A stretch of 64,000 nucleotides of DNA from an uncultured Sphingomonadaceae bacterium (lineage in GTDB: Bacteria; Pseudomonadota; Alphaproteobacteria; Sphingomonadales; Sphingomonadaceae). A program made the position numbers and the translations under genes. Each line of letters starts with the position of its first letter. The first letter of the stretch is position 1. Positions 16,542 to 26,585 of this stretch are shown in pieces. The stretch spans positions 1 through 64,000 of the forward strand of contig CANLSQ010000001.1 of NCBI GenBank assembly GCA_947493955.1. Reading direction: 5' to 3'. The notes beneath the pieces were generated by a model that saw only the letters and a program-made list of their open reading frames with translations, had not been told where the DNA came from and ran no database searches.

Positions 16542-18362
16542 TTATTTTTTGTAAAGCGCGTTTAATCGCTCTTGATAGCGTTCCCGAATGATATGGCGCC
16601 GGATCTTCATACTCGGCGTCAGTTCTTCGTTTTCGATTGCAAAAGGTTCATCGGCAAACTCGAAACGGCGGACCTTTTCGGTCACCGTCAGGTTTTTGTT
16701 CACCCGGTCAACCGCTTTGCTCACCGCTGATTTGAAGGCTGGATTGGCCTGTAGTTTGAGGAAGTCATAAGCCATGCCTTCCTTGCGGGACCATTCCAGT
16801 GCCCATTCCGGATCAGGTACAATGAGCCCGACCATGTAGGGCCGCTTGTCACCAATGATCATCGCCTGTAATATTTCCGGTTGCAGGGTCAGCATACCTT
16901 CAAGTTTCTGGGGTGCGACATTTTCACCCTTGTCATTGACGATCAGGTCCTTCTTGCGATCGGTTATCGCGACCCGCCCTGCTTCGTCGATCAGGCCAAT
17001 ATCGCCGGTGTGCAGCCATCCATCGATAATGACGCGGTCCGTTTCTGCCTGATTGCGCCAATAGCCCTTCATGACCAGTTCGCCGCGAACCAATATTTCG
17101 CCATCGTCGGCAATTTTCACTTCCGTGTCGATCATCGGCGGGCCGACTGTATCCATTTTCAGGCCGGTGCGGGGTCGGTTGCAGGAAATGATCGGGCCGG
17201 ATTCGGTCTGGCCATAGCCTTGCAGCAAGGTCAGCCCCAATGACTGAAAAAACACCCCTATATCTGGGTTAAGTGGCGCCCCGCCTGATACCATCGCCTT
17301 GATCCGCCCGCCAAAGCGTTTTTGGACCTTTGGACGGAGTGTCTTGTTCAGGAAAATATCCATCGGCTTGTCACGCTTGCGCTTTTTGCCGCTGGCCACT
17401 CGTTCGCCCATAGCCAATGCCTTGCCGAGCAGATAATTCGGCATCTTGCCCTGTTTTTCGACCGTTTTTATCAGTCGTTGGCGCAAAACCTCGAACAGGC
17501 GCGGAACCACGACCATTATGGTTGGCCGGACTTCCTCAATGTTGGAGGCAAGCTTTTCGAGCCCCTCGGAATAATAGATTTCCGCGCCCAGGCCGATTGG
17601 GAAAAACTGTCCGGCGCTGTGTTCATAGGCATGGCTTAGGGGAAGGAATGACAGGAATACCTCGTCATCCCATCCAAAATCATTTTCGATGACTTCTGCC
17701 GGCCCTTTGACATTGTGCAGGATTGCACCGTGCGGCTGCATCACGCCGCGGGGCTTGCCGCCTGTGCCGCTCGTATAGATGATACAGGCAACATCATCCC
17801 GTTTTATGTCGGCGGCATCAGCGCTTATTTCAGCAACATCCTCGTCCGTGCCTTCAATCAGCTTGTTCCACTGATGAATGGAAAAATCACCCGACTGGCC
17901 GATGCGCAGGTCTGACATGCCAATTACAATATCGGCATCTGCAGATTTTATAACGGGAGGTATCAGGTTTTGCGCCAGTTTCTGATCGGAGACAATCACC
18001 GCTTTCGCACCGCTATTGTCCAATATATGCTGGTGGTCGTTTGGCGTGTTGGTCGTGTAGGTCGGGACGGTAATACATTTTGCCGCCATGATCGCCAGAT
18101 CGGCAATGCACCATTGCGGGCAATTATCGGCCACCAGCATGATGCGGTCGCCTGGTTTTAAACCGAGTTTCTGGAATGATTTGGCCAGTGCCGCCACTTG
18201 CCTCGCCGCTTCCGCCCAACTGATTGCGCGCCATTCCCCATCTATTTTCGCGCTTAAGAACGGCTTGTCCCCGCCTTCGCTGGCGCGTTGAAAAAACATG
18301 GAAACAAGGTTGGAAAAACCATCAAATTCAAGATAGCGGTTGCTCGCTTTTTTTGCCGACAC
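16542..18362 (-). CDS. Long-chain acyl-CoA synthetase (AMP-forming)
   Basis: An about 606-aa AMP-dependent ligase that activates fatty acids with ATP and CoA. Motifs: the P-loop YTSGTGGKPRG, the adenine-binding GYGQTESGP, the hinge motif GWLHTGDIG ... GRVAITDRKKDLI and a C-terminal domain ending EELTPSMKIRR. It resembles FadD15-type long-chain ligases. Two GTG starts are possible: 18371 is directly next to GAGAGG, too close, whereas 18362 has nine bases of spacing and is preferred. It lies in the leftward order pyrD - ggt - this gene. Confidence 0.87.
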   Translation of the reverse strand: MSAKKASNRYLEFDGFSNLVSMFFQRASEGGDKPFLSAKIDGEWRAISWAEAARQVAALAKSFQKLGLKPGDRIMLVADNCPQWCIADLAIMAAKCITVPTYTTNTPNDHQHILDNSGAKAVIVSDQKLAQNLIPPVIKSADADIVIGMSDLRIGQSGDFSIHQWNKLIEGTDEDVAEISADAADIKRDDVACIIYTSGTGGKPRGVMQPHGAILHNVKGPAEVIENDFGWDDEVFLSFLPLSHAYEHSAGQFFPIGLGAEIYYSEGLEKLASNIEEVRPTIMVVVPRLFEVLRQRLIKTVEKQGKMPNYLLGKALAMGERVASGKKRKRDKPMDIFLNKTLRPKVQKRFGGRIKAMVSGGAPLNPDIGVFFQSLGLTLLQGYGQTESGPIISCNRPRTGLKMDTVGPPMIDTEVKIADDGEILVRGELVMKGYWRNQAETDRVIIDGWLHTGDIGLIDEAGRVAITDRKKDLIVNDKGENVAPQKLEGMLTLQPEILQAMIIGDKRPYMVGLIVPDPEWALEWSRKEGMAYDFLKLQANPAFKSAVSKAVDRVNKNLTVTEKVRRFEFADEPFAIENEELTPSMKIRRHIIRERYQERLNALYKK

Positions 18363-18482
18363 TCTATTCACCCTCTCGCGCGGCTAATCCCAATAACGGT
18401 CAGCCCCCAATTATGGCTATAGGCTAGCGTGGATAAAAGTTTCGGGCAATGGTTTCCAACATAGAGACGGGAATTGTCTCCC

Positions 18483-20189
18483 TCAAGGCAACTCGCTAAC
18501 CGCTTCACCGGTGCTACGCGGATCAACTGCGCCGACCCAGCCCTTGTCGGTTTTCTGCGCGCCAGCAAGCTTTGAAGGCAGGTTGTTGGTGACTACCGTG
18601 TGACCGAGGCGAGCCAAGTCATTTCGCAAGGCAATCAGATCACTGTCATTTTCAATCAGCAGTCCCGAGCCGCCGAAATAGATATTGGGCATCGCCATGG
18701 CATCTTTCAGCGGCAATCCGTAATCCAACACGCCGATCAAGGTTTTGGTAACATGCATGATGATGCGCTTCCCGCCCGCCGAACCCAAGGCGAGAATCGG
18801 TTGTCCTTTGGCATCATAAACAATTGTCGGTGACATAGAGGAAAGGGGGCGTTTGCCTGCCTGCACCCTGTTTGCAACTGGTGCGCCATCTTTCTCCGGC
18901 GCGAACGTGAAGTCCGTGAGTTCGTTGTTGAGCACCATTCCGCGGGCCAGCAATTGGCTGCCAAACGGCCCTTCGACTGTGGATGTCATGTTGGCAATAT
19001 TGCCTTCACCATCGACGGCAGTGAAATGGGTTGTTCCAGCAACTTCCGATGAAATAGCGGCCGTACGAGGCGAAGCGCCAGGTGGATTTCCTGCAGGATA
19101 GGTTTCTATCCCCGGAAATTGCGGCCGTGTGCGCTGCAATGCGATCATCTTTGAACGTTTTGCCAAATAATTCTTGTCAATCAGGCCAGCGACCGGAACC
19201 GACACAAAATCCTGATCCGCCAGATATTTTTCGCGATCCGCATAAGCGAGCCGCATCGCTTCGCCGATGACATGCCATGCGCGCGCCGGTTCTTTTTCAT
19301 AGAGCGCACCCATGTCAAATCGCTCGATGGAGCCTAATATCTGAAGAACTGTTGTCGCTCCCGAGGATGGCGGGCCCATGCCGCAAATCCGATATTCGCG
19401 ATAGGTGGAGCAGACTGGTTGTCTTAAAATTGCGCTGTAATTATCAAAATCCTGCTGTGTCAGCACCGACGAGTTTTGTGGTGCATTGCCAACTGCCGCC
19501 GAAATCGCGGCCACTGTCTCACCTGAATAAAAAGCCTCGGCTCCGCCGGCCTGAAGTTCGCGGAGCAATTGGCCGAGCTCAGGATTTTTAATGATCGTCC
19601 CGCGCGGAGCAGGGGCACCATCACGCCAGTACAGCTTTTGCATGTCGGGGAATTTCACCCAGAGTTTTTCGAGCCGCTTCATCCAGTCATATTGCGGTGC
19701 GCTTACAGCATAGCCCTCTTCGGCAAGCCTGATTGCGGGCTCAAACAGTTTCCCCCAAGGCAGCTTGCCCCATTTCTTATGCGCCATTTCCATCAGCCGC
19801 ATGTTGCCGGGCACGCCTACGGATTTCCCGCCCGGCGTTGCGTCGCGCCATCCCAGCGGCTTGCCATCTTCGCCAAGAAAACGATCCGAGGCAGCAGCGG
19901 CAGGAGCCATTTCGCGCCCATCAATTGTTTCCATCCAACCGCTTTTGCCGTCGTGGTGAAGCAGAAAACCACCGCCGCCAATGCCGCTCGATTGCGGCTC
20001 GACAACAGTGAGCGCCAGCATCATCGCCATGGCGGCATCGGTTGCAGAGCCGCCTGCTTGCAGCATCTCAAACCCGGCTTTGGTGGCCTCCGGATGGGCT
20101 GATGCGGCGGTGCCGGCATTTTGCGCACTGGCCGGGACGGCCAGCGGAGTGATCAGGAAAAAAGCGAGCAAAGTCAGGAGTTTTTTCAT
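18483..20189 (-). CDS. ggt: Gamma-glutamyltransferase
   Basis: GGT cleaves glutathione and other gamma-glutamyl peptides in the periplasm. The 568-aa precursor has a signal peptide (MKKLLTLLAFFLITPLAVPASAQ split near SAQ), the large-subunit block SSGIGGGGFLLHH, and the autocleavage nucleophile Thr386 in GTTHFTAVD that starts the small subunit. Further GGT features are DFTF, LSSMSPTIV and the GSAGGKRI loop. ATG 20189 begins the signal peptide; no strong ribosome binding site is visible. It lies 38 bases after pyrD and is likely cotranscribed. Confidence 0.93.
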   Translation of the reverse strand: MKKLLTLLAFFLITPLAVPASAQNAGTAASAHPEATKAGFEMLQAGGSATDAAMAMMLALTVVEPQSSGIGGGGFLLHHDGKSGWMETIDGREMAPAAAASDRFLGEDGKPLGWRDATPGGKSVGVPGNMRLMEMAHKKWGKLPWGKLFEPAIRLAEEGYAVSAPQYDWMKRLEKLWVKFPDMQKLYWRDGAPAPRGTIIKNPELGQLLRELQAGGAEAFYSGETVAAISAAVGNAPQNSSVLTQQDFDNYSAILRQPVCSTYREYRICGMGPPSSGATTVLQILGSIERFDMGALYEKEPARAWHVIGEAMRLAYADREKYLADQDFVSVPVAGLIDKNYLAKRSKMIALQRTRPQFPGIETYPAGNPPGASPRTAAISSEVAGTTHFTAVDGEGNIANMTSTVEGPFGSQLLARGMVLNNELTDFTFAPEKDGAPVANRVQAGKRPLSSMSPTIVYDAKGQPILALGSAGGKRIIMHVTKTLIGVLDYGLPLKDAMAMPNIYFGGSGLLIENDSDLIALRNDLARLGHTVVTNNLPSKLAGAQKTDKGWVGAVDPRSTGEAVSELP

Positions 20190-20227
20190 GGCGCCAAGTT
20201 TTATGGATGGCTTGTCCGTTTGGCAAA

Positions 20228-21271
20228 TCATTTGTCGTCAGCTCCCACGGCATCTGAAACCGATGCGAATCCGTCCTTTTTCAACCTTTTGGCCAATCCG
20301 CAGCTCATCGCCCGAGCCATGGTTGGACCTTCATAGATCATCGCAGTGTAAAGTTGGACGAGCGAAGCTCCGGCGCGGATACGCTCGTAGGCGTCTTCGG
20401 CATTGGCGATACCGCCAACCCCGATGAGCGGTATTTTGCCGTCACTCGCCTTGCGAAAATCCTTAAGGCGTTGCAGCGCTAGGTCTTTCAATGGCGCGCC
20501 AGACAGACCGCCGGTTTCATCCTGATTGCCCGATTGCAGACTGGGTCGCGTTATCGTTGTATTTGAAACGATAAGCGCATCAATCTTCTGCTTCATGGTG
20601 ACATCGACAATATCATCAATATCGGCTGGTTCCAGATCGGGAGCTACTTTGAGGAACACCGGCACTTTGTGATCACCGCGCGCTTGCATGACCGCTGCCA
20701 GTAATTCTTCCAGTGCGCCCTTGTCCTGCAAAGCGCGCAGGCCGGGCGTATTGGGAGAGGAAATATTGACGGTCAGGTAATCTGCCAGTGGCGCCAAATT
20801 TTTAACGCCGATGACATAGTCGGCAATACGATCATCACTGTCCTTGTTCGCGCCAATATTGATGCCGAGGACGCCTTTGCCCATCCGATTACGCATCCGC
20901 TTGAGACGGGGTGCGGCTTTTTCCTGACCCTCATTGTTAAATCCCAACCGGTTGATGACCGCCTTATCCTCTGGCAATCGGAATATTCGCGGCTTGGGAT
21001 TGCCCGGCTGCGCACGGGGCGTGAGCGTGCCAACCTCTGCATAGCCAAAGCCCATGCGGATCAGCGCGTCCGGCACTTCGCCATTTTTGTCAAAGCCGGG
21101 CGCCATGCCGATGGGATTGGTAAAATCCAGTCCCGCGACGGTTGTGGCTAAAACCCGGTCGGATTTGGGCGCAGGTCCCAAGGGCAGGGCTTTCAGCCCG
21201 GCAATGGTGAGGCCGTGGGCTTTCTCCGCTTCGAGAGCGAAAATAAATGGGCGGGCGAGATCATAGAGCAT
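20228..21271 (-). CDS. pyrD: Dihydroorotate dehydrogenase (quinone), class 2
   Basis: PyrD oxidises dihydroorotate to orotate in pyrimidine synthesis and passes electrons to quinone at the inner membrane. The 347-aa protein has the N-terminal hydrophobic helices (MLYDLARPFIFALEAEKAHGL), FMN-binding NPIGMAPGFDKN, the class 2 catalytic serine region VNISSPNTPGLR, NTTITRP and GVGGIANAEDAYERIRAGASLVQ. ATG 21271 gives the standard start. A longer frame begins at 21385 but its extra residues would cover the divergent promoter region of the isovaleryl-CoA dehydrogenase gene. Confidence 0.95.
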   Translation of the reverse strand: MLYDLARPFIFALEAEKAHGLTIAGLKALPLGPAPKSDRVLATTVAGLDFTNPIGMAPGFDKNGEVPDALIRMGFGYAEVGTLTPRAQPGNPKPRIFRLPEDKAVINRLGFNNEGQEKAAPRLKRMRNRMGKGVLGINIGANKDSDDRIADYVIGVKNLAPLADYLTVNISSPNTPGLRALQDKGALEELLAAVMQARGDHKVPVFLKVAPDLEPADIDDIVDVTMKQKIDALIVSNTTITRPSLQSGNQDETGGLSGAPLKDLALQRLKDFRKASDGKIPLIGVGGIANAEDAYERIRAGASLVQLYTAMIYEGPTMARAMSCGLAKRLKKDGFASVSDAVGADDK

Positions 21272-21349
21272 GGCCGCGGCTATGGCATTGCTGGACAGGA
21301 ACGGCAATCCTCTGCGCACCAGATTCCGCCGTAAAATTTTGCTGCAAAT

Positions 21350-21371
21350 TTTGGTCGCAGTAGCAACCAAA
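21350..21371. promoter_or_regulatory. TTTGGT-N10-ACCAAA dyad in the pyrD/ivd gap
   Basis: A perfect 6-bp inverted repeat with a ten-base spacer lies 35 bases before the isovaleryl-CoA dehydrogenase start. An AAAATTT-N6-AAATTTT dyad (21333-21352) overlaps it. It is a candidate operator for a branched-chain or fatty-acid catabolism regulator, but no regulator is encoded nearby, so the assignment is open. Confidence 0.3.
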
Positions 21372-21405
21372 TATGATATGCGCATCCCAGAAAGTTGAGG
21401 ACGAT

Positions 21406-22569
21406 ATGATTGCTACCCCTGATTTTGATTTCCAGCTTGGTGAAATGGCGGATCAAATTCGCGATACGACACGGCGCTTTGCCGATGAGAAGATCAGTCC
21501 GCTCGCCCAGAAAATGGACCGGGACGACTGGTTCCCGCGCGAGCTTTGGGAACAGATGGGAGAGCTTGGCCTGCATGGTGTAACCGTAGAGGAAGAAGAT
21601 GGCGGGTTGGGTCTGGGATATCTGGAGCACGCCATAGCGGTTGAAGAAGTAAGCCGCGGAAGTGCCGCGCTCGGACTATCCTACGGCGCGCATAGCAATC
21701 TGTGCGTCAACCAGATTCGCCGCTGGGCAACGCCGGAGCAGAAGGCGAAATATCTGCCAAAACTGATTTCCGGAGAACATGTCGGTTCCCTTGCCATGTC
21801 GGAAGCCGGTGCTGGTTCGGATGTTGTGAGCATGAAACTCAAGGCCGACGCGGTGCAGGGCGGTTATATATTGAATGGCACCAAGTTCTGGATCACCAAT
21901 TCAACCGATGCCGATACCTTGGTGGTCTATGGCAAGACACGGCCTGATGCCGGGTCTGGTGGTATTACCGCTTTCCTGATCGAAAAGGGCATGAAGGGCT
22001 TTTCCATCGGCCAGAAAATCGAGAAAGTCGGGATGAAGGGTAGCCCGACAGCTGAACTGGTGTTTGACGATTGTGAAGTGCCGGAAGAAAATGTCATGGG
22101 GCCGATTAACGGCGGTGTCGGCGTACTCATGTCCGGCCTTGATTATGAGCGCGCGGTGCTCGCTGCAATTCCATTGGGTCTGATGCAAGCCTGTCTCGAT
22201 ACGGTCATTCCCTACGTCCGCGAGCGCAAGCAATTTGGCAAACCCATTGGCACGTTCCAGCTGATGCAGGGCAAGATTGCCGACATGTATGTCCGACTCA
22301 ACAGTGCGCGGTCCTATGTCTACGCCGTGAATAAGGCCTGTGACGCAAATCAGACAACCCGTTTCGATGCCGCGGGGGCTGTCATGTATGCATCAGAAAG
22401 CAGCGTTCGGGTGGCCGAGGAATCGGTGCAAGCGCTGGGTGGAGCCGGTTACACAACCGATTGGCCGGTGGAACGCTACTGGCGCGATTCCAAATTGCTC
22501 GACATCGGCGCAGGAACCAATGAAATCCGCCGCATGTTGATCGGGCGCGAACTGATCGGAGGCGCCTGA
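21406..22569 (+). CDS. Isovaleryl-CoA dehydrogenase
   Basis: IVD is an FAD enzyme oxidising isovaleryl-CoA to 3-methylcrotonyl-CoA in leucine breakdown. The 387-aa acyl-CoA dehydrogenase has AMSEAGAGSDV, FWITNSTDADTLVVYGKT, KMGMKGSPT-like EKVGMKGSPTAEL, GLDYERAVLAAIPLG with the IVD-style catalytic Glu in this segment, and LGGAGYTTDWPVERYWRD. This Glu position separates IVD from most short-chain family members. GAGG lies five bases before ATG 21406. Methylcrotonyl-CoA carboxylase genes are not in the window; the next genes are an epimerase and a GST. Confidence 0.88.
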   Translation: MIATPDFDFQLGEMADQIRDTTRRFADEKISPLAQKMDRDDWFPRELWEQMGELGLHGVTVEEEDGGLGLGYLEHAIAVEEVSRGSAALGLSYGAHSNLCVNQIRRWATPEQKAKYLPKLISGEHVGSLAMSEAGAGSDVVSMKLKADAVQGGYILNGTKFWITNSTDADTLVVYGKTRPDAGSGGITAFLIEKGMKGFSIGQKIEKVGMKGSPTAELVFDDCEVPEENVMGPINGGVGVLMSGLDYERAVLAAIPLGLMQACLDTVIPYVRERKQFGKPIGTFQLMQGKIADMYVRLNSARSYVYAVNKACDANQTTRFDAAGAVMYASESSVRVAEESVQALGGAGYTTDWPVERYWRDSKLLDIGAGTNEIRRMLIGRELIGGA

Positions 22570-23531
22570 TGAGGCTGCTGCTGACCGGCTCATCGGGTTG
22601 GTTGGGCAGGTTTCTGGCACCCAGGCTTGAGGCCATCGGGCACAAAGTGGTTGGTCTGGACATTGCTCCCGGGAACAACACAGATATTATCGGCTCGGTG
22701 GCAGATCGATCTCTGATCGACAAGACTTTCAGCGATCATGGCATTGAGGCAGTGATCCATGCGGGTGCGCTGCATAAACCTGATATTGTCCGATACCCGA
22801 ACAGCGCCTTTGTTGATGTCAATGTGACGGGAACGCTGAACCTCTTGGAAGCGGCGGTGCAGGCTGGTCATGATCGGTTTATTTTTACGTCAACGACATC
22901 TCTGATGATTTCGGAGACTGTTCGTGCTGGCCGTGCGGGCGGGGCCGAAAAGGCCTTTTGGCTGGACGAAGAATTCGGCCCGCTCAAACCGCGCAATATT
23001 TATGGTGTGACCAAGATATCGGCAGAGCATTTGTGCCGCCTCTATCACAAGCTGCACGGTATCAATGTCGCGGTCTTGCGTACCGGGCGATTTTTCCCAG
23101 AGGATGATGACACGCTTGAAGTGCCAAGCGGCCCCAATCTGAAAGCCAATGAATTTTTAAACCGCCGATTGACTGTTGAAGATGCTGCCGACGCGCACAT
23201 AGCGGCATTGGATGCCATCACGGATCTGGGGTTCGAGACGTTCATATTATCAGCCCCGACGCCATTTGCCCGGGAAGACTGCAGGCAACTGATCGAAGAT
23301 GCGCCTTCTGTTATCGCGCGCTATTTTCCCGAAGCACAGACCTTGTATGAGGAAAAAGGCTGGATACTTCCGGACCATATTGACCGTATTTATGATCCGG
23401 GTAAAGCAGAGCGGCTTCTTGGATTTAGAGGAAAGACTGACTTCGCTAGCATATTGAAGGCTCTGGCAGAAGGCCGCGGGATGCCGTTTCATCATGACCC
23501 TGGCTATGTCAGCCCGAAGGAAATTTTATGA
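22569..23531 (+). CDS. NAD-dependent epimerase/dehydratase (extended SDR)
   Basis: A 320-aa extended short-chain dehydrogenase/reductase. It starts with the nucleotide-binding loop LLLTGSSGWLGRF, has the TSTTSLM serine region and the active-site pair Tyr-x3-Lys in NIYGVTKISAEHL, and the cofactor pattern fits NAD. The substrate is unknown (nucleotide sugar or sterol-like). ATG 22569 shares a base with the stop of the dehydrogenase (TGATG), and its own end overlaps the next gene by four bases, so three genes are coupled. Confidence 0.82.
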   Translation: MRLLLTGSSGWLGRFLAPRLEAIGHKVVGLDIAPGNNTDIIGSVADRSLIDKTFSDHGIEAVIHAGALHKPDIVRYPNSAFVDVNVTGTLNLLEAAVQAGHDRFIFTSTTSLMISETVRAGRAGGAEKAFWLDEEFGPLKPRNIYGVTKISAEHLCRLYHKLHGINVAVLRTGRFFPEDDDTLEVPSGPNLKANEFLNRRLTVEDAADAHIAALDAITDLGFETFILSAPTPFAREDCRQLIEDAPSVIARYFPEAQTLYEEKGWILPDHIDRIYDPGKAERLLGFRGKTDFASILKALAEGRGMPFHHDPGYVSPKEIL

Positions 23532-24214
23532 GTTACACGCTGATCACCGCAAACCGCAATTATTCGAGCTGGTCTCTGCGCCCGTGGATATTGATGAAGG
23601 CGCTGGATATCCCGTTCAAAGACGACATTATCTATTTTGAAAAAGACAATTACGAGCGCTTTCGGACCTTTGCTCCCAATGCGCAGGTTCCCTGCCTGAA
23701 GGAGGATGATCGCACGATTTGGGATTCACTCGCTATCATGGAATATCTCGCCGAACGGCACGAGGGTGTCTGGCCCGCAGACGAAAAAGCCCGGACATGG
23801 GCCCGTTGTGGCGCAGCTGAAATGCATGGTGGTTTCGCGCCGCTGCGCAATATTTGCCCGATGAATGTCGGTGTGAGGGCCCGCTTGCATGAAATCGATG
23901 CGCCGCTGCAGCGCAATGTCGATCGGATTGGCGAGCTATTTGCCGAAGGTCTGGACAGCTTTGGCGGACCGTGGCTGGCCGGGGACAGTTTTTCTGCTTT
24001 TGATGCTTTTTATGCGCCGGTTGCCTATCGTGTGCGGACTTATGACCTTGATATTGGGGCAAAAGGCCGGGCATGGGTGGATCACATCATATCCCATCCT
24101 GCGATGGAGGCTTGGGAGACCGAGGCTCTTGCTGAAACGCAGCGCGAAATCCAGCATGAAGAGGAAATTGCGGCAGTAGCCACGGTGACGGAAGACTTTC
24201 GCATAGCCGTTTGA
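23528..24214 (+). CDS. Glutathione S-transferase
   Basis: A 228-aa GST with the N-terminal thioredoxin-like domain (YTLITANRNYSSWSLRPWILMKALDIPF, VPCLKEDDRTIWDSLAIMEYL) and an all-helical C-terminal domain (AEMHGGFAPLRNICPMNVG). The N-terminal Ser/Tyr area NYSSWS supplies the likely catalytic residue. The electrophile substrate is unknown. Its ATG overlaps the epimerase stop (ATGA). A second, different GST lies 1.7 kb downstream beyond a SulP transporter. Confidence 0.85.
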   Translation: MSYTLITANRNYSSWSLRPWILMKALDIPFKDDIIYFEKDNYERFRTFAPNAQVPCLKEDDRTIWDSLAIMEYLAERHEGVWPADEKARTWARCGAAEMHGGFAPLRNICPMNVGVRARLHEIDAPLQRNVDRIGELFAEGLDSFGGPWLAGDSFSAFDAFYAPVAYRVRTYDLDIGAKGRAWVDHIISHPAMEAWETEALAETQREIQHEEEIAAVATVTEDFRIAV

Positions 24215-24337
24215 TCTGAAACGGATGCAAAGAGTGGCGCTTCGCTTGACGGTGGCAGGCCAATAGGCCATGGCCGCGCCTGATGATGTTGCGTTGCAGC
24301 ATTTTAATCTGACATTTCAATCGGTGGGGACCGAATC

Positions 24338-25825
24338 ATGGCAATACACAGCGATTTCAAGCGCGACTGGCTATCCAATCCGAAAACCGAGTTTTTGGCC
24401 GGTCTGGTGGTGGCACTTGCCCTGATCCCGGAGGCCATTGGCTTTGCGATTATCGCGGGTGTTGATCCTCGTGTCGGACTCTATGCCAGTTTCTCGATCG
24501 CCGTGATCATTTCGATGATCGGCGGTCGACCGGGGATGATTAGCGCTGCGACAGCAGCAGTGGCGGTATTGGTGGTACCGTTAGTGCGCGATCATGGCGT
24601 AGAATATTTGTTCGCTGCAACGATATTGATGGGCATTTTTCAGGCCATAGCGGCTTTGCTGCGATTAGACTTGCTGATGCGTTTTGTCTCGCGATCGGTC
24701 ATTACCGGCTTTGTCAACGCGCTGGCGATTCTGATCTTCATGGCGCAATTGCCGCAACTGACTGGAGAAGCGTTTACGTGGCAAACCTATGCGATGGTCG
24801 CTGCAGGTCTTGCCATCATCTATGGCTTGCCAAAACTGACCAGTTGGGTGCCGTCACCCTTGGCTGCCATCATCGTTCTTGCAGCGGTCAGCATCTATTT
24901 CCGGGTGGATGTCTCAACCGTAGGCGACATGGGTGAGTTGCCCGATAGCCTGCCGTGGATCCACATTCCGCAGATCCCGATAACCTGGGAAACACTGCAA
25001 ATCATTGCGCCTTATTCGCTGGCGATGGCAGCGGTTGGCCTTCTGGAATCATTACTCACTGCATCAATTGTCGATGACATGACCGAGACACGCAGCGACA
25101 AGAAGCGCGAAACCTATGGTCAGGGCATTGCCAATTTTGTGACCGGCTGGATCGGTGGCATGGGCGGCTGTGCAATGATTGGCCAGTCGGTGATCAACAT
25201 CAAATCAGGCGGTCGTCGCCGTCTTTCGACCTTTGTGGCTGGTGTGATGCTGCTGGTTCTTATTGTTGGCCTTGGCCCACTGGTCGCACAAATCCCGATG
25301 CCAGCGCTGGTGGCAGTGATGATCTTCGTATCCATCAGTACCTTCCGTTGGAAAAGCTTTACCGAAATTACTCATCATCCTTGGCCATCAAATTTTGTTA
25401 TGATTGCGACCGTCGTGATGGTTGTAGCGACCCATGACCTGTCTATAGGCGTACTGACCGGTGTCTTGCTCTCCGGTATTTTCTTCGCCTGGAAAGTCCG
25501 TCAGCTTGTTACCATTCAGGATTTCGTTGAAGTCACAACGCACCGTTATGTTTTTGGCGGCCAGATATTCTTCGGCTCGGTCGATATGCTTTATGAAGCG
25601 ATGGAGTTTAACGAAGAAGGCATTGATACGGTGATTATCGATGTTCATGATGCGCATTTCTGGGACATCTCAGCGACTGGCATGCTCGACAAGATTGTCG
25701 AGCGCCTGCAGAACGAAGGCAAGACGGTCGAGCTGATCGGTCTGAATGAAGCCAGTGCGACCTTGGTCGAGAAATATAGCGACAATGACAGGCCCTTTGA
25801 AAGTCTGGGTGTGGTGGGACACTAG
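24338..25825 (+). CDS. SulP-family anion transporter with STAS domain
   Basis: A 495-aa SulP/SLC26 permease. The N-terminal signature [33 protein letters not shown] and the run of about 10-12 helices (to about 395) are followed by a cytosolic STAS domain (about 400-490, with [22 protein letters not shown] and [11 protein letters not shown]). It probably moves sulfate, bicarbonate or a dicarboxylate; the substrate cannot be told from sequence. GGGGA lies about eight bases before the ATG. No partner carbonic anhydrase or sulfate gene is adjacent. Confidence 0.9.
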   Translation: MAIHSDFKRDWLSNPKTEFLAGLVVALALIPEAIGFAIIAGVDPRVGLYASFSIAVIISMIGGRPGMISAATAAVAVLVVPLVRDHGVEYLFAATILMGIFQAIAALLRLDLLMRFVSRSVITGFVNALAILIFMAQLPQLTGEAFTWQTYAMVAAGLAIIYGLPKLTSWVPSPLAAIIVLAAVSIYFRVDVSTVGDMGELPDSLPWIHIPQIPITWETLQIIAPYSLAMAAVGLLESLLTASIVDDMTETRSDKKRETYGQGIANFVTGWIGGMGGCAMIGQSVINIKSGGRRRLSTFVAGVMLLVLIVGLGPLVAQIPMPALVAVMIFVSISTFRWKSFTEITHHPWPSNFVMIATVVMVVATHDLSIGVLTGVLLSGIFFAWKVRQLVTIQDFVEVTTHRYVFGGQIFFGSVDMLYEAMEFNEEGIDTVIIDVHDAHFWDISATGMLDKIVERLQNEGKTVELIGLNEASATLVEKYSDNDRPFESLGVVGH

Positions 25826-25893
25826 ATGCCTGGCTGAGACGGCGTTGCGCCCAGATACAGCGCGCTCAGACATTGTTTTTGTTGTTTGTGCTT

Positions 25894-25922
25894 TTGACAG
25901 CCCCTAGGCTTTGGCATAGCGA
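25894..25922 (+). promoter_or_regulatory. Candidate promoter for the second GST and EamA genes
   Basis: TTGACA at 25894-25899 is a perfect -35 hexamer; 17 bases further, TAGCGA at 25917-25922 is a weak -10. The GST start is 31 bases downstream with AGGAG in between, so a short untranslated leader is expected. Confidence 0.45.
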
Positions 25923-25952
25923 AACTGTTCAAACCCCACAGGAGCCTTAGCC

Positions 25953-26585
25953 ATGATCACATTGCACCATCTGGAATATAGCCGTTCAACCCGTATCATC
26001 TGGCTGCTGGAAGAGCTCGGGCTGGAATATGAAATGGTGCGGCATCAGAGGCATCCCGAAACCATGCGTGCGCAAGCCGATCTGGCCGCTATCCATCCGT
26101 TGGCCAAGGCACCGACGGTGATTATCGATGGTCATCTGATGATGGAATCAGGGGCGGTGATTGAGTATATTCTGGAGCAATATGGCGATGGCAATCTGGC
26201 TCCGGCACCGGGTTCCAAAGACCGGGCCGAGTATCTAGAATGGCTGCATTTCGCCGAGGGCACATTGGCCAACCCTGTGATCGTGCAAATGCTCGCACCG
26301 CGTTTCGGCGGACTGGGCGAGGGCTATGCACCCTTCGTCGAGGGCGAGGTGGTCAAGCTGCTCGATTATGTTGAGCACCATATCGACAATCGTGAATTCC
26401 TGGTTGGCGACGGCTTCACCGGTGCTGATATCAATATCATGTACGTTGTTGAGCTCGCCATGGCGGCGGGTATGCTCGCCAATCGCCCGGCAACGATGGA
26501 TTATGGCAAGCGGATGATGGCACGGGCAGGCTATAAAAAGGCGATTGAACTGGGCGGACCGGTTGTACCTACGCTTGCCGGTTAG
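25953..26585 (+). CDS. Glutathione S-transferase, second copy
   Basis: A 210-aa GST distinct from the one at 23528. It begins ITLHHLEYSRSTRIIWLLEELGLEYEMV, has the cis-Pro region HPLAKAPTVIIDGHLMMESGAVIEYIL (Glu-Ser for glutathione binding), and a C-terminal helical domain with LVGDGFTGADINIMYV. The N-terminal Ser-Arg (SRST) fits the beta-like bacterial group. AGGAG precedes the ATG. Its TAG shares a base with the next gene's GTG start. Confidence 0.87.
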   Translation: MITLHHLEYSRSTRIIWLLEELGLEYEMVRHQRHPETMRAQADLAAIHPLAKAPTVIIDGHLMMESGAVIEYILEQYGDGNLAPAPGSKDRAEYLEWLHFAEGTLANPVIVQMLAPRFGGLGEGYAPFVEGEVVKLLDYVEHHIDNREFLVGDGFTGADINIMYVVELAMAAGMLANRPATMDYGKRMMARAGYKKAIELGGPVVPTLAG

